The notes beneath the pieces are model-generated. The model saw only the letters and a program-made list of their open reading frames with translations. It was not told the DNA's origin and did not search any database. From Betaproteobacteria bacterium RIFCSPLOWO2_02_FULL_68_150 (GTDB taxonomy: Bacteria > Pseudomonadota > Gammaproteobacteria > Burkholderiales > SG8-39), in assembly GCA_001771975.1 (NCBI GenBank), contig MERE01000095.1:1-7267 (forward strand): a DNA stretch of 7,267 nt, in the 5' to 3' direction. The position numbers and the translations under genes are program-made. Shown here one piece after another: positions 1 through 5,912 of this stretch. The number at the start of each line of letters is the position of its first letter. Position 1 is the stretch's first letter.

Positions 1-221
1 CCGTGGCGGTGATGTGCGCGCACGCTCGCGATCGAGGTGAACACGATGGTCGTGATCCCGGTCGCAAGCGCGAAGTGCATCATGTGCTCGGCGGGAAAAC
101 CCTTCGCGGTGAAGATGAACACCAGCGCTGGCACCATGACCATGCCGCCGCCGATGCCGAGCAGCCCGGCGAGAAAACCAACCGCGGCGCCGATTGCCAG
201 ATAGACGAACCACCAAGTCAC
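1..221 (-). CDS. TauE/SafE family sulfite exporter-type permease, N-terminal part (cut by window edge)
   Basis: Only the first 73 full codons are visible; the gene runs off the left edge. The reading begins VTWWFVYLAIGAAVGF and continues through the family hallmark AGLLGIGGGMVMVP (residues 18-31), the glycine-rich turn at the end of the first membrane helix. A second helix of TauE type follows (ATGITTIVFTSIASVRAH). The family consists of inner-membrane permeases proposed to move sulfite or other small organosulfur or organic anions; the substrate cannot be read from this fragment. The GTG start at 221-219 is chosen because homologues as I know them begin M-T-W-W directly before the first helix. 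A TTG at 233-231 is the only other in-frame start after an upstream stop. There is no Shine-Dalgarno in front of the GTG. Instead it overlaps the TGA of a 22-codon ORF by 4 nt, so translation is probably coupled. The ferredoxin gene lies just upstream on the same strand. Confidence 0.9.
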   Translation of the reverse strand, partial: MTWWFVYLAIGAAVGFLAGLLGIGGGMVMVPALVFIFTAKGFPAEHMMHFALATGITTIVFTSIASVRAHHRH

Positions 222-286
222 GTCACGACGCAATCATCTGGCAGCATCGCGTCACGCGGTACTTCCTTGCGCGCTGGCTGGCCCAT
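218..286 (-). CDS. 22-codon ORF upstream of and overlapping the TauE/SafE gene (leader peptide or detached N-terminus)
   Basis: ATG at 286-284 follows a perfect AGGAGG (299-294) with 7-nt spacing, the strongest ribosome binding site on this strand. It encodes a soluble 22-residue peptide beginning MGQPARKEVPRD and ending DDCVVT, then TGA at 220-218. The TGA overlaps the GTG start of the TauE gene. I recognise no family. A tandem GTGAC duplication at 226-217 lies exactly at the junction; with only one copy, this ORF would read straight into the TauE frame. The peptide could therefore be a coupling leader for the permease, or the former N-terminus of a longer permease detached by a 5-bp duplication. 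Being short and unconserved to my knowledge, its status as a product-making gene is uncertain, but its ribosome binding site very probably drives expression of the downstream permease. Confidence 0.5.
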   Translation of the reverse strand: MGQPARKEVPRDAMLPDDCVVT

Positions 287-310
287 TTCGGTTCCTCCTG
301 GCGTTGAAAA

Positions 311-628
311 CTACGCGATCGTGTCAATCAGCAGGCGAACGACGATCTTTCCTTCTACAACGTGGCTGCGCAGAATTTCCTGCGCGTCTTCGACGGACGG
401 CACGTGGTACCAGACCGCTTCCGGATAGACGACCACGGTGGGGCCGTATGCGCAGTGGTCGAGACAGCCCGCGCGGTTGATGCGCACGTCGGCGAGCCCT
501 GCGTTCCCGGCGCCTTCCTTCAGCGCCTTGAAAATCTCCTCGGAGCCGCGGTGCTTGCAGCAGCCGCGCGGATCACTTGCATCTCGCTCGTTGAGGCACA
601 CGAACACATGGCGCCGGTACCCAGCCAT
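311..628 (-). CDS. Thioredoxin-like [2Fe-2S] ferredoxin
   Basis: A 105-residue cytoplasmic electron carrier. Cysteines C11, C23, C24, C55 and C59 match the thioredoxin-fold ferredoxin pattern (also seen in NuoE/HoxE subunits): one Cys at the end of the first strand (HVFVC), a second about 12 residues later (RGCCKHRG), and a C-x3-C pair (GCLDHCAYGP). C11, C23 or C24, C55 and C59 are the likely cluster ligands. The remainder (PTVVVYPEAVWYHVPSVEDA) is the usual C-terminal strand-turn-helix of this family. The ATG at 628-626 is chosen because AAGGAGAG stands 6 nt upstream and homologues begin close to the first strand; the frame stays open to 685 but that would add an unlikely 19-residue tail. 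The partner enzyme is unknown. The 22-codon ORF and TauE gene follow 24 bp downstream, so the three may be cotranscribed. A 107-bp gap with inverted repeats separates it from the phosphatase gene upstream, suggesting its own promoter. Confidence 0.92.
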   Translation of the reverse strand: MAGYRRHVFVCLNERDASDPRGCCKHRGSEEIFKALKEGAGNAGLADVRINRAGCLDHCAYGPTVVVYPEAVWYHVPSVEDAQEILRSHVVEGKIVVRLLIDTIA

Positions 629-689
629 CGGACTCTCCTTTCGCTGATTCGAACAGCAATGGACGATACGCGCTTGCCGCAGCACGCGC

Positions 690-712
690 TGTCAGTAATT
701 GACACTTTACTG
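690..712. promoter_or_regulatory. Overlapping dyads upstream of the ferredoxin gene, candidate operator
   Basis: This AT-rich island in an otherwise GC-rich region holds a perfect inverted repeat CAGTAA-N8-TTACTG (693-698 with 707-712). A second inverted repeat, TGTCA-N5-TGACA (690-694 with 700-704), overlaps it. The site lies 62-84 bp upstream of the ferredoxin ATG and just beyond the phosphatase stop. Spacing and symmetry fit a dimeric repressor or activator site, but I cannot name the regulator. No convincing -10/-35 pair was found beside it. Confidence 0.4.
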
Positions 713-735
713 CGCAACCAGCCGGTGGCGCTCGC

Positions 736-1515
736 TCAGACGCCCCGGAGCAGGTGCGCGACGGTCTCGGCGAATCCGGCGCCCGATGCGCCCAGCGTGA
801 CGTATTTCGGCGCTGCCTCGAGCTTCGCCGAGAAGCGCGTCACGTTGGCCACGCCCACCGAATGCTCGAAGAACGCGAACATGGGCGCGTCGTTCGGCGA
901 GTCACCTGCAAAAGCGAACTGCGCGTTGGCCAATGCGAGATCGACGCCGAAGCGCTCGGTAAAAAGCTGGCGCGTCATGCCGAGCTTGTCGTAATCACCG
1001 AACCAGCCGTTGACGTGGACCGAACTGATCTTCGCGGTGAGCCCCGCGGCGCGCATCAGTGCGGCAATGCGCTCGGCGTCCTCGAGCCGGAGCGCCGGCA
1101 CGTCCTCGCAGTAGTCGATCGCGAGATCGGTTTCGCGATAGGGTTGGTCGGAGGCAAGCGCGCAACCGGGCACTTGGGCAAGTACGCGGCGCGCGATGGC
1201 TCCCAGACGGGCGCGCTTTTCCCGACGCAACGCCTCGGGGTCGTGAAAACGCCGCAGCAGCCGGCCCTCGATGTGCTGGAAATAGAAGGCGCCGTTTTCG
1301 CCGACCACCGCATCCACCGGCCACAGGCGCGCGATCTGGTCGCACCATCCGGCCGGGCGGCCGGTGATCGGCACCGCAAGCTTGCCCGCCGCCTTCCATC
1401 GCTCCAGCGCGGCGTAGGCCTCGGCCGTGAGCCGGCCCGCCGTGGTCAGCGTATCGTCGATATCGAAGAGCAGTCCGCGAATGCCCTGCGCGACAAGTTC
1501 GGCCAGCGGCCGCAT
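736..1515 (-). CDS. HAD-superfamily (type IIB) phosphatase
   Basis: A 259-residue cytoplasmic hydrolase with all four HAD motifs. Motif I is D18-I-D20-D-T22 (nucleophile and acid/base Asp), motif II is T51 in PITGRP, motif III is K177 in GDYDKLG, and motif IV is GDSPND (204-209), which binds Mg2+. The long insert between motifs II and III, with the phrase SSVHVNGWFGDYDKL, is the C2 cap of subclass IIB, the group containing sucrose-phosphate, mannosyl-phosphoglycerate and trehalose-phosphate phosphatases. The substrate is therefore probably a phosphorylated sugar or polyol. The ATG at 1515-1513 shares its A with the TGA of glpD (TGATG), implying translational coupling. A further upstream start at 1617 would lie deep inside glpD in another frame and is rejected. 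Coupling to glpD hints at a role in glycerol-3-phosphate or sugar-phosphate balance, but this is inference only. Confidence 0.88.
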   Translation of the reverse strand: MRPLAELVAQGIRGLLFDIDDTLTTAGRLTAEAYAALERWKAAGKLAVPITGRPAGWCDQIARLWPVDAVVGENGAFYFQHIEGRLLRRFHDPEALRREKRARLGAIARRVLAQVPGCALASDQPYRETDLAIDYCEDVPALRLEDAERIAALMRAAGLTAKISSVHVNGWFGDYDKLGMTRQLFTERFGVDLALANAQFAFAGDSPNDAPMFAFFEHSVGVANVTRFSAKLEAAPKYVTLGASGAGFAETVAHLLRGV

Positions 1516-2993
1516 CAGCGACCCATGCGCTCGGCAACGCGCGCGCGCTGCGCGCTGCTCATGTGCAGCCCCGTCTTGGTGCGGCGCCAAAGCACGTCCT
1601 CCGCGCTGCCCGCCCATTCGCGTTCGACGAGGTAAGCCAGTTCGCGCTCGTGCAGGCCGGCGCCGTAGTGTTCGCCCAGATCGCCGTCGCCAACGAGTTC
1701 CATCGCGCGGGTGCCATGGCGCCGGAAAATGCCGCGCAAGGTCTCCTGTGCGGCCCGCGGAAAGCGCGTCACCAACGTTTCACGGGCGGCGGCCCGTCCG
1801 CCCGCGCCGAAATCGCTCCCGGGGAGCGCAGCGCCTGCGGTCCAGGACGCCTTTAGGCCGGGAAAATAGGGCGCGAGCTTGTCGAGCGCCTGCTCGGCCA
1901 GTCTGCGATAGGTGGTGATCTTGCCGCCAAACACCGAGAGCACGGGAGCCGCACCCGCCGCGTCGTCCAACAGCAGGGTGTAATCGCGCGTCACGGCCGA
2001 GGGGTCGCTCGTGCCGTCATCGTAGAGCGGGCGCACGCCCGCGTAGCGCCACACCACCTGCTCCGGAGAGACGGGCTGGGCGAGGTACCGATTGACGGCG
2101 CGGCACAGATAGTCCACTTCCTCGGCGCTCGCCTCGGGATGCGCCGCATCCGTCACCGTCACGTCGGTGGTTCCGACCAGGGTGTAGCGTCCCTCATACG
2201 GGATCATGAAGACCACGCGCCGGTCGTCGTTCTGCAGCAGAAACACGTGCTCACCCTGGTACAGCTGCGGCAGCACGATATGACTGCCCTTGACCAGGCG
2301 CACGGCGTCGCGCGAGGGTTGCCCGAGCCGCTCGTTCAGCGTCTGCTTGACCCAGGGACCCGCGGCATTGGCAATCGCCCGCGCCCCCACGGTCGCGCCA
2401 TTCGACAGGACGGCACGCCACGCGCCGTCGTGCCGTTGGGCCGAGACGCACGCGGTGCGCGTCAATACCGTGGCGCCGAGCTCGGCTGCGCTCAACGCAT
2501 TCGCGACCACCAGGCGCGCATCGTCGACCCGGCAATCCGAATATTCGAAACCGTGCCTGAACTGCGGCTTGAGCCCCGAGTTGAGCGGCGGCGAATCGAG
2601 CCGCACGCCGCGTGAGCCCGGCAGCGAAGGTCGGCGCGACTCGAGTGCCGCGCCGAATCGTCCAAGGTTGTCGTACAGGAACAGGCCCGCGCGGATCATC
2701 CAGCGCGGCCGCAATTCGGGCACGTGGGGCATGACGAAGCGCGCCGGCCAGACGAGGTGGCGCGCGATCGAGAGCAGGATCTCGCGCTCGGCAAGCGCCT
2801 CGGCGACCAGGCGGAACTCGTACTGCTCGAGATAGCGCAGTCCGCCGTGGATCAGTTTGGACGACCACGACGAGGTGGCGCTCGCCAGGTCATCCTTTTC
2901 CACCAGCAGCACCGAGAGGCCGCGGCCGGCCGCGTCGCGCGCGATGCCGGCGCCGTTGACGCCGCCGCCCACGACCAGCAGGTCGACGCTCAT
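1515..2993 (-). CDS. glpD: Aerobic FAD-dependent glycerol-3-phosphate dehydrogenase
   Basis: A 492-residue membrane-associated flavoenzyme that oxidises sn-glycerol 3-phosphate to dihydroxyacetone phosphate and passes electrons to the quinone pool. The N-terminus carries the FAD-binding glycine motif VGGGVNGAGIARDAAGRG (residues 8-25), which also fits the first family signature, followed by SSKLIHGGLRYLEQYEF. The conserved RYAGVRPL (about 316-323) contains the arginine expected to bind substrate phosphate. GGKITTYRRLA (356-366) matches the second family signature. The C-terminal domain ends with EDVLWRRTKTGLHM. Length agrees with E. coli GlpD (about 500). The ATG at 2993-2991 puts the Rossmann fold at residue 3; a TTG at 3017 is in frame but probably sits at the transcription start. 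No good Shine-Dalgarno precedes the ATG. The stop shares one base with the phosphatase start. No glpK, glpF or glpR is present in the window. Confidence 0.96.
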   Translation of the reverse strand: MSVDLLVVGGGVNGAGIARDAAGRGLSVLLVEKDDLASATSSWSSKLIHGGLRYLEQYEFRLVAEALAEREILLSIARHLVWPARFVMPHVPELRPRWMIRAGLFLYDNLGRFGAALESRRPSLPGSRGVRLDSPPLNSGLKPQFRHGFEYSDCRVDDARLVVANALSAAELGATVLTRTACVSAQRHDGAWRAVLSNGATVGARAIANAAGPWVKQTLNERLGQPSRDAVRLVKGSHIVLPQLYQGEHVFLLQNDDRRVVFMIPYEGRYTLVGTTDVTVTDAAHPEASAEEVDYLCRAVNRYLAQPVSPEQVVWRYAGVRPLYDDGTSDPSAVTRDYTLLLDDAAGAAPVLSVFGGKITTYRRLAEQALDKLAPYFPGLKASWTAGAALPGSDFGAGGRAAARETLVTRFPRAAQETLRGIFRRHGTRAMELVGDGDLGEHYGAGLHERELAYLVEREWAGSAEDVLWRRTKTGLHMSSAQRARVAERMGR

Positions 2994-3003
2994 GCCCGGG
3001 AGA

Positions 3004-3030
3004 GCTTGCGTTCGCAAGCCGTCGATTATA
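3004..3030 (-). promoter_or_regulatory. Candidate glpD promoter (-10) with dyad at the predicted transcription start
   Basis: On the minus strand a perfect TATAAT occupies 3030-3025, overlapping the kinase stop codon. The predicted start would fall near 3018, about 25 nt before the glpD ATG. The best -35 candidate is weak (TTCGAG at 3055-3050, 19-nt spacer). Directly at the predicted start is a perfect inverted repeat GCTTGCG-TT-CGCAAGC (3004-3019), which could be an operator or, in the RNA, a short 5' hairpin. It does not match the E. coli GlpR consensus as I know it. Confidence 0.4.
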
Positions 3031-4618
3031 AGGACGCTCCGAGCGCCGCCTCGAACGCCACCCCGCGTCTCTCAGGCAGATTTTCGGCGCGCAGGTGGCC
3101 GCCGTGAAACTCGGCGATCAGGCGGGCCACGTACAACCCGAGGCCAAGGTGCGGCGCGGCGCCGGCGCGCGTGGCGCGCTGCGAAACCAGCGACTCGAAC
3201 AGCGACTCGCGAATCGCCTCCGGCAGCCCTGGCCCGTCGTTTTCCACGCGCAGGCGGGCCTCGGCGTCGAGAGCGACGCGCACCGCGGTGTCCGGGGTGT
3301 GGAAATCCACCGCATTCTCGACCAGCTTGTCGAGCATCTGCGCCAGCAGATCGGCGCTGCCCTCGAGCATCACGGGCGCCTCGGGCAAGGTTAACTCGAA
3401 GGCGGTTTGCGCATAGGCGAGCCGGTAGCCTTCGACGCAACCACGCACCACAGGTGCCGCGTCATAACGCTCTCGAGTCGCTGCCGACAGGCCTTGCTCC
3501 AGCCGACTCGCCTCCGCCATGCGCGCGAGAATCGCGGCAAGGCGCGCCAGGCCTTCCTCCGCGCGCGCCACGTAGGTGCGCGCCTCGTCCGCGCCGCGCG
3601 CCTCGTGGAGGTTCTCCAAAGACGAGCGCACCACGGCAATGGGCGTGCGTAACTCGTGCGACAGGCGCCCGGCCATGCCCTCCAGGTAGGCGTTGTAGCG
3701 GCCCATGCGCTGCAGCACCGTGGTGAAGCTGCGCGAAAGATCGCCGATCTCGTCGCCCGCCCCGGATGCCGTCAGCAGCCGCGTGACGCGGCCGCGGGCG
3801 TCGATGGCCGCTTCGGCCTCATCGCGCAGCCGGCGAATCCGCGTCGAGATGCGCGTCGCAAACCACAGCAGCACGACCGCAACCAGCGCGAACACCGCCA
3901 GCGTCACGATCGCCAGGCGCTCGAGCGCCTGGTTGGTGAGCGACGCGATGCGGTTGGTCGTTTCCTCGGCGACCACCGCGCCGTGCACCTGGTCGCCCAC
4001 CCAGATCGGATGCGCTGCCGAGACGACCAGGGCCCGGCCGTCGCGCGTGTTGCGGGTGCGGGCACCGGCCGCACCCTGCAAGGCCGACGCGATCTCGCGC
4101 CCGGCGCCGATGGCCTCGTCGGCGATAGCCTCGTCGAAATCCTCGGTCGGAGCACCCACCAACCACCCGAGCACCCGCTGCACGGGCGTGGGTGCTTCGA
4201 CGCCTGAGCGGTGCAACGATCCGGCCAGTGCCAGTACGCGGTAGTCTCGGCTCACGACCCAGACCCTGGAGCTGGCGCGCGCCACGCCTTTCAGGATCGC
4301 GGCAATCTCCGGATTCGCGACCTGTTCGCGCGGCACCAATTCGCTTTCGCCCAAGACGGAAGTTCCGCCGGCCAGGCGCTGCAGCTCGCGCTCCGCTTCC
4401 CGACGCAAAGCGGACTCGTCGGCCGACCGGTAATCCAGCAGCTGCGGGCGGTCGTGCAGCGCCGTGGCCATGGCGCGCGCGGTCGCCGCGAGCGCGGCTT
4501 CCTGTGCCCCGAGCATGAACCGTTCCATCTCGCGCACGTAGCGGTATCCAGCCCACGGCAGCGCGAGCAATACCAGCGCCACGAGCGCGAGCTTTGCTCG
4601 CAGCGTCAGGCGATTCAC
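3026..4618 (-). CDS. pdsS: Sensor histidine kinase, resembling the kinase of proteobacterial dedicated sortase systems
   Basis: A 530-residue inner-membrane kinase partnered with the response regulator just upstream. Order: TM helix about 8-25 (AKLALVALVLLALPWAGY), periplasmic sensor of about 210 residues (26-235), second TM helix about 236-254 (IVTLAVFALVAVVLLWF), HAMP region to about 305, and a dimerisation/H-box GRLSHELRTPIAVVRSS with phospho-accepting H321. The ATPase domain has N-box N435 (LVENAVDF), G1 DGPGLPE (461-467), an F-like box LFESLVSQ and G2 LGLGLYVA (491-498). All catalytic elements are intact. The GTG start at 4618-4616 lies 1 nt after the regulator stop, with an AGGG upstream; an in-frame ATG at 4699 would overlap the regulator by 80 bp and add a non-membrane tail. 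The large periplasmic region and the H-box wording match from memory the kinase called PdsS; no sortase is visible here, so the ligand and role stay open. Confidence 0.85.
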   Translation of the reverse strand: MNRLTLRAKLALVALVLLALPWAGYRYVREMERFMLGAQEAALAATARAMATALHDRPQLLDYRSADESALRREAERELQRLAGGTSVLGESELVPREQVANPEIAAILKGVARASSRVWVVSRDYRVLALAGSLHRSGVEAPTPVQRVLGWLVGAPTEDFDEAIADEAIGAGREIASALQGAAGARTRNTRDGRALVVSAAHPIWVGDQVHGAVVAEETTNRIASLTNQALERLAIVTLAVFALVAVVLLWFATRISTRIRRLRDEAEAAIDARGRVTRLLTASGAGDEIGDLSRSFTTVLQRMGRYNAYLEGMAGRLSHELRTPIAVVRSSLENLHEARGADEARTYVARAEEGLARLAAILARMAEASRLEQGLSAATRERYDAAPVVRGCVEGYRLAYAQTAFELTLPEAPVMLEGSADLLAQMLDKLVENAVDFHTPDTAVRVALDAEARLRVENDGPGLPEAIRESLFESLVSQRATRAGAAPHLGLGLYVARLIAEFHGGHLRAENLPERRGVAFEAALGASL

Positions 4619-4619
4619 G

Positions 4620-5309
4620 TCAACCCTGCCAGCGGTAGCCCAAGCCGTAAACGGTCTCGATCGCCTTGAACTCGGCGTCCACCGCAAGAAACTTGGCACG
4701 CACCCGCTTCACGTGCGAAGTGATGGTGGCATCGTCAACCACCAGCTCGGCGTCGCGCATCAGCTGTTCACGGTTCTTGACGTGGCCGGGATGCCGCGCC
4801 AGCGAATGCACGATCCAGAATTCGGTCAGCGTCAGATCGAGCCGGCTTGCCTTCCAGTGCACGCTGAAGCGCTTGAGGTCGAGCTCCAGCGAGCCGCGCA
4901 GGATCTTCTCCTCTACCGGGCGCTCCTCGCGCAGTGCGTCGACGCGACGGAAAAGGGCGCCGATGCGGGCCAGCAGGTGCGGCAGGCTCACTCCCTTGGT
5001 CAGGTAATCGTCGGCTCCCATGCGCAGGCCGGAGACGACATCGAAATCCGAATCACGCGCGGTGAGGAACACGATCGGCAGCTGCGGCGCAAGCGTGCGC
5101 AGCTCGCGGCAAAGCGCAAACCCGCCCTCGGCGTCGTCGCCCAGCCCGATGTCGATGATCGCAAGATCCGGCAGGCGCGCGCGGAACGCTTCCAGCGCGG
5201 CGCGGCGGCCCTCGTAGGCGGCGACTTCGTAGCCATGGCGTTTGAGCGCCTCGGCATAGTTGGCGCGGATGGCGGGTTCGTCTTCGACCAGCGCGATACG
5301 GCGTGGCAT
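4620..5309 (-). CDS. pdsR: OmpR/PhoB-type response regulator, resembling that of proteobacterial dedicated sortase systems
   Basis: A 229-residue DNA-binding regulator. The receiver domain (about 1-122) has acidic pair E9-D10, phospho-acceptor D53 in IIDIGLGDD, T83 in FLTARDSD and K105 in DDYLTKG. The C-terminal winged helix (about 135-229) contains LTLTEFWIVHSLARHPGHVK, the recognition-helix region TITSHVKRVRAKF and the terminal hairpin ETVYGLGYRW. The TEFW-HPGHVK stretch and the DSDFD-VSGLRMGADDYLTK stretch strongly resemble the PdsR family. The stop is 1 nt before the kinase GTG, so the two form one operon with regulator first. The ATG at 5309 is the first in-frame ATG; the Shine-Dalgarno is poor and a TATATT lies only 7 nt upstream, which raises the possibility of a leaderless message. 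A small membrane protein gene is divergently arranged 128 bp away. Confidence 0.9.
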   Translation of the reverse strand: MPRRIALVEDEPAIRANYAEALKRHGYEVAAYEGRRAALEAFRARLPDLAIIDIGLGDDAEGGFALCRELRTLAPQLPIVFLTARDSDFDVVSGLRMGADDYLTKGVSLPHLLARIGALFRRVDALREERPVEEKILRGSLELDLKRFSVHWKASRLDLTLTEFWIVHSLARHPGHVKNREQLMRDAELVVDDATITSHVKRVRAKFLAVDAEFKAIETVYGLGYRWQG

Positions 5310-5315
5310 GCAGCC

Positions 5316-5321
5316 AATATA
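5316..5321 (-). promoter_or_regulatory. Possible -10 element of the response regulator-kinase operon
   Basis: TATATT on the minus strand ends 6 bases before the ATG at 5309, so a start from it would give a leaderless or nearly leaderless message; this fits the absence of a Shine-Dalgarno. No -35 at standard spacing is convincing: ATGACA (5341-5336 area) is only 13-14 nt away. Low confidence. Confidence 0.22.
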
Positions 5322-5437
5322 CCGGAAGCTGCAGTGTCATTTTTTCCGCATTTTTCTTCTTCGCCCTGTCAGAGCAGCCGCCCGCCGGTTGCGCTTTCGC
5401 CGGTTCCAATGCCTGCAGTTACAGGAGGAGCACCCGC

Positions 5438-5614
5438 ATGACCAAATCCAGGCTGATCGCGATCGAACTGCTCGCCCAGGTGGCGCTCGCGCTGGCGATC
5501 GGGCTGTTCGTGAGCCTCGTGCTGGCGGGCGCCGCGCTGTTGCTGGCCGGCGGCACCGATGCAGGCAGCGCGTTGCCCCAGGTCCCGATCAACGCGGTGG
5601 CGCCACGCGCATGA
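5438..5614 (+). CDS. Small single-pass membrane protein of unknown function (58 aa)
   Basis: ATG at 5438 follows AGGAGG (5423-5428) with a 9-nt gap, one of the best ribosome binding sites in the window. The 58-residue product has a short basic start (MTKSR), a long hydrophobic segment from about residue 6 to 38 (LIAIELLAQVALALAIGLF then VSLVLAGAALLLAGG), and a short polar, proline-containing tail (DAGSALPQVPINAVAPRA). It is probably a single-pass inner-membrane protein, with the basic end inside and the tail in the periplasm; a cleavable signal peptide is less likely because little would remain. I recognise no family. It is divergent from the response regulator gene with 128 bp between the starts, so it could be a target or partner of that two-component system, but nothing in the sequence proves this. 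The stop TGA overlaps a possible ATG of a doubtful 60-codon ORF. Confidence 0.65.
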   Translation: MTKSRLIAIELLAQVALALAIGLFVSLVLAGAALLLAGGTDAGSALPQVPINAVAPRA

Positions 5615-5912
5615 ACCGGACTGCAGAGTACGGCGACGTTGCGCTCGGCGTCGAGTGTGCGCTGCCCGCGGCATTTTCACCCAGCCGCGGAACAATCCGG
5701 CGCTTTGCGGCGTTCCCACGCGCCATCCGCGCCGCCTTGCGGCGGTGTCGTTGCCGGAACACGCGATTCGCGCTGGCAGCACGGCGGCGCTGACGAACCG
5801 CGGCGGCGGCGGCGCCGGACAGGAAAGGAGGCCGGGGGATTGGTGCCGGCTGCCGCCGTCCGCTTCGGCACGCGCTTGCCTAAGCGCGGCGAAGCCGTTC
5901 AAATCGGTTCCC
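5615..5912 (+). other. About 300 bp without a convincing gene
   Basis: One ORF (5611-5793, 60 codons) begins with an ATGA overlap to the small membrane protein, but its second half is an arginine-rich stretch with no recognisable domain and looks like out-of-frame GC-rich sequence. An AAAGGAGG at 5824-5831 precedes only non-standard start codons in a frame that is a shadow of the GST gene. A CGG-rich run occurs near 5802-5816. The only strong structure is the hairpin at 5862-5895. I see no promoter of standard form. Confidence 0.5.
5862..5895 (+). repeat. Strong imperfect hairpin upstream of the GST gene
   Basis: Outer arms GCTTCG (5862-5867) and CGAAGC (5890-5895) enclose a perfect 7-bp stem CGCGCTT/AAGCGCG (5871-5877 with 5882-5888) around the loop GCCT. 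C5869 can pair with G5889, leaving only two single-base bulges, for about 14 base pairs in all. No T-run follows, so it is not a standard intrinsic terminator. It ends 17 nt before the GST ATG and may influence read-through, RNA stability or access to the start codon. Confidence 0.6.

Noticed and set aside
629..685. Longer ferredoxin start at 685
   Set aside because: An ideal AAGGAGAG lies before the ATG at 628, and the extra 19 residues have no family counterpart.
699..704. TTGACA on the plus strand as a -35 element
   Set aside because: No -10-like hexamer occurs 16-19 bp downstream and no plus-strand gene starts there; it is better explained as part of the dyads.
754..1635. 293-codon plus-strand ORF opposite the phosphatase and the glpD 3' end
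   Set aside because: It is antisense to two well-recognised genes, its sequence is low-complexity Arg/Ala-rich with no domain, and long antisense frames are expected at this GC content.
2857..3726. 289-codon plus-strand ORF opposite the glpD 5' end and kinase 3' end
   Set aside because: Extremely Arg/Pro/Ala-rich translation with no recognisable motif; a shadow of two real genes.
3656..4244. Plus-strand ORFs of about 180 codons opposite the kinase
   Set aside because: Antisense to the sensor and HAMP regions of an intact kinase; no domain and no ribosome binding site.
4619..4699. Upstream ATG extension of the histidine kinase
   Set aside because: It would overlap the response regulator by 80 bp and place a 27-residue non-family tail before the first membrane helix; the GTG at 4618 follows the regulator stop directly.
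5611..5793. 60-codon ORF starting in an ATGA overlap with the small membrane protein gene
   Set aside because: The overlap is suggestive, but the product turns into an arginine-rich stretch without any domain, and no Shine-Dalgarno of its own is visible. Conservation would be needed to accept it.
5802..5816. Short CGG triplet run
   Set aside because: Only about four units in a GC-rich background; no sign of a functional repeat.
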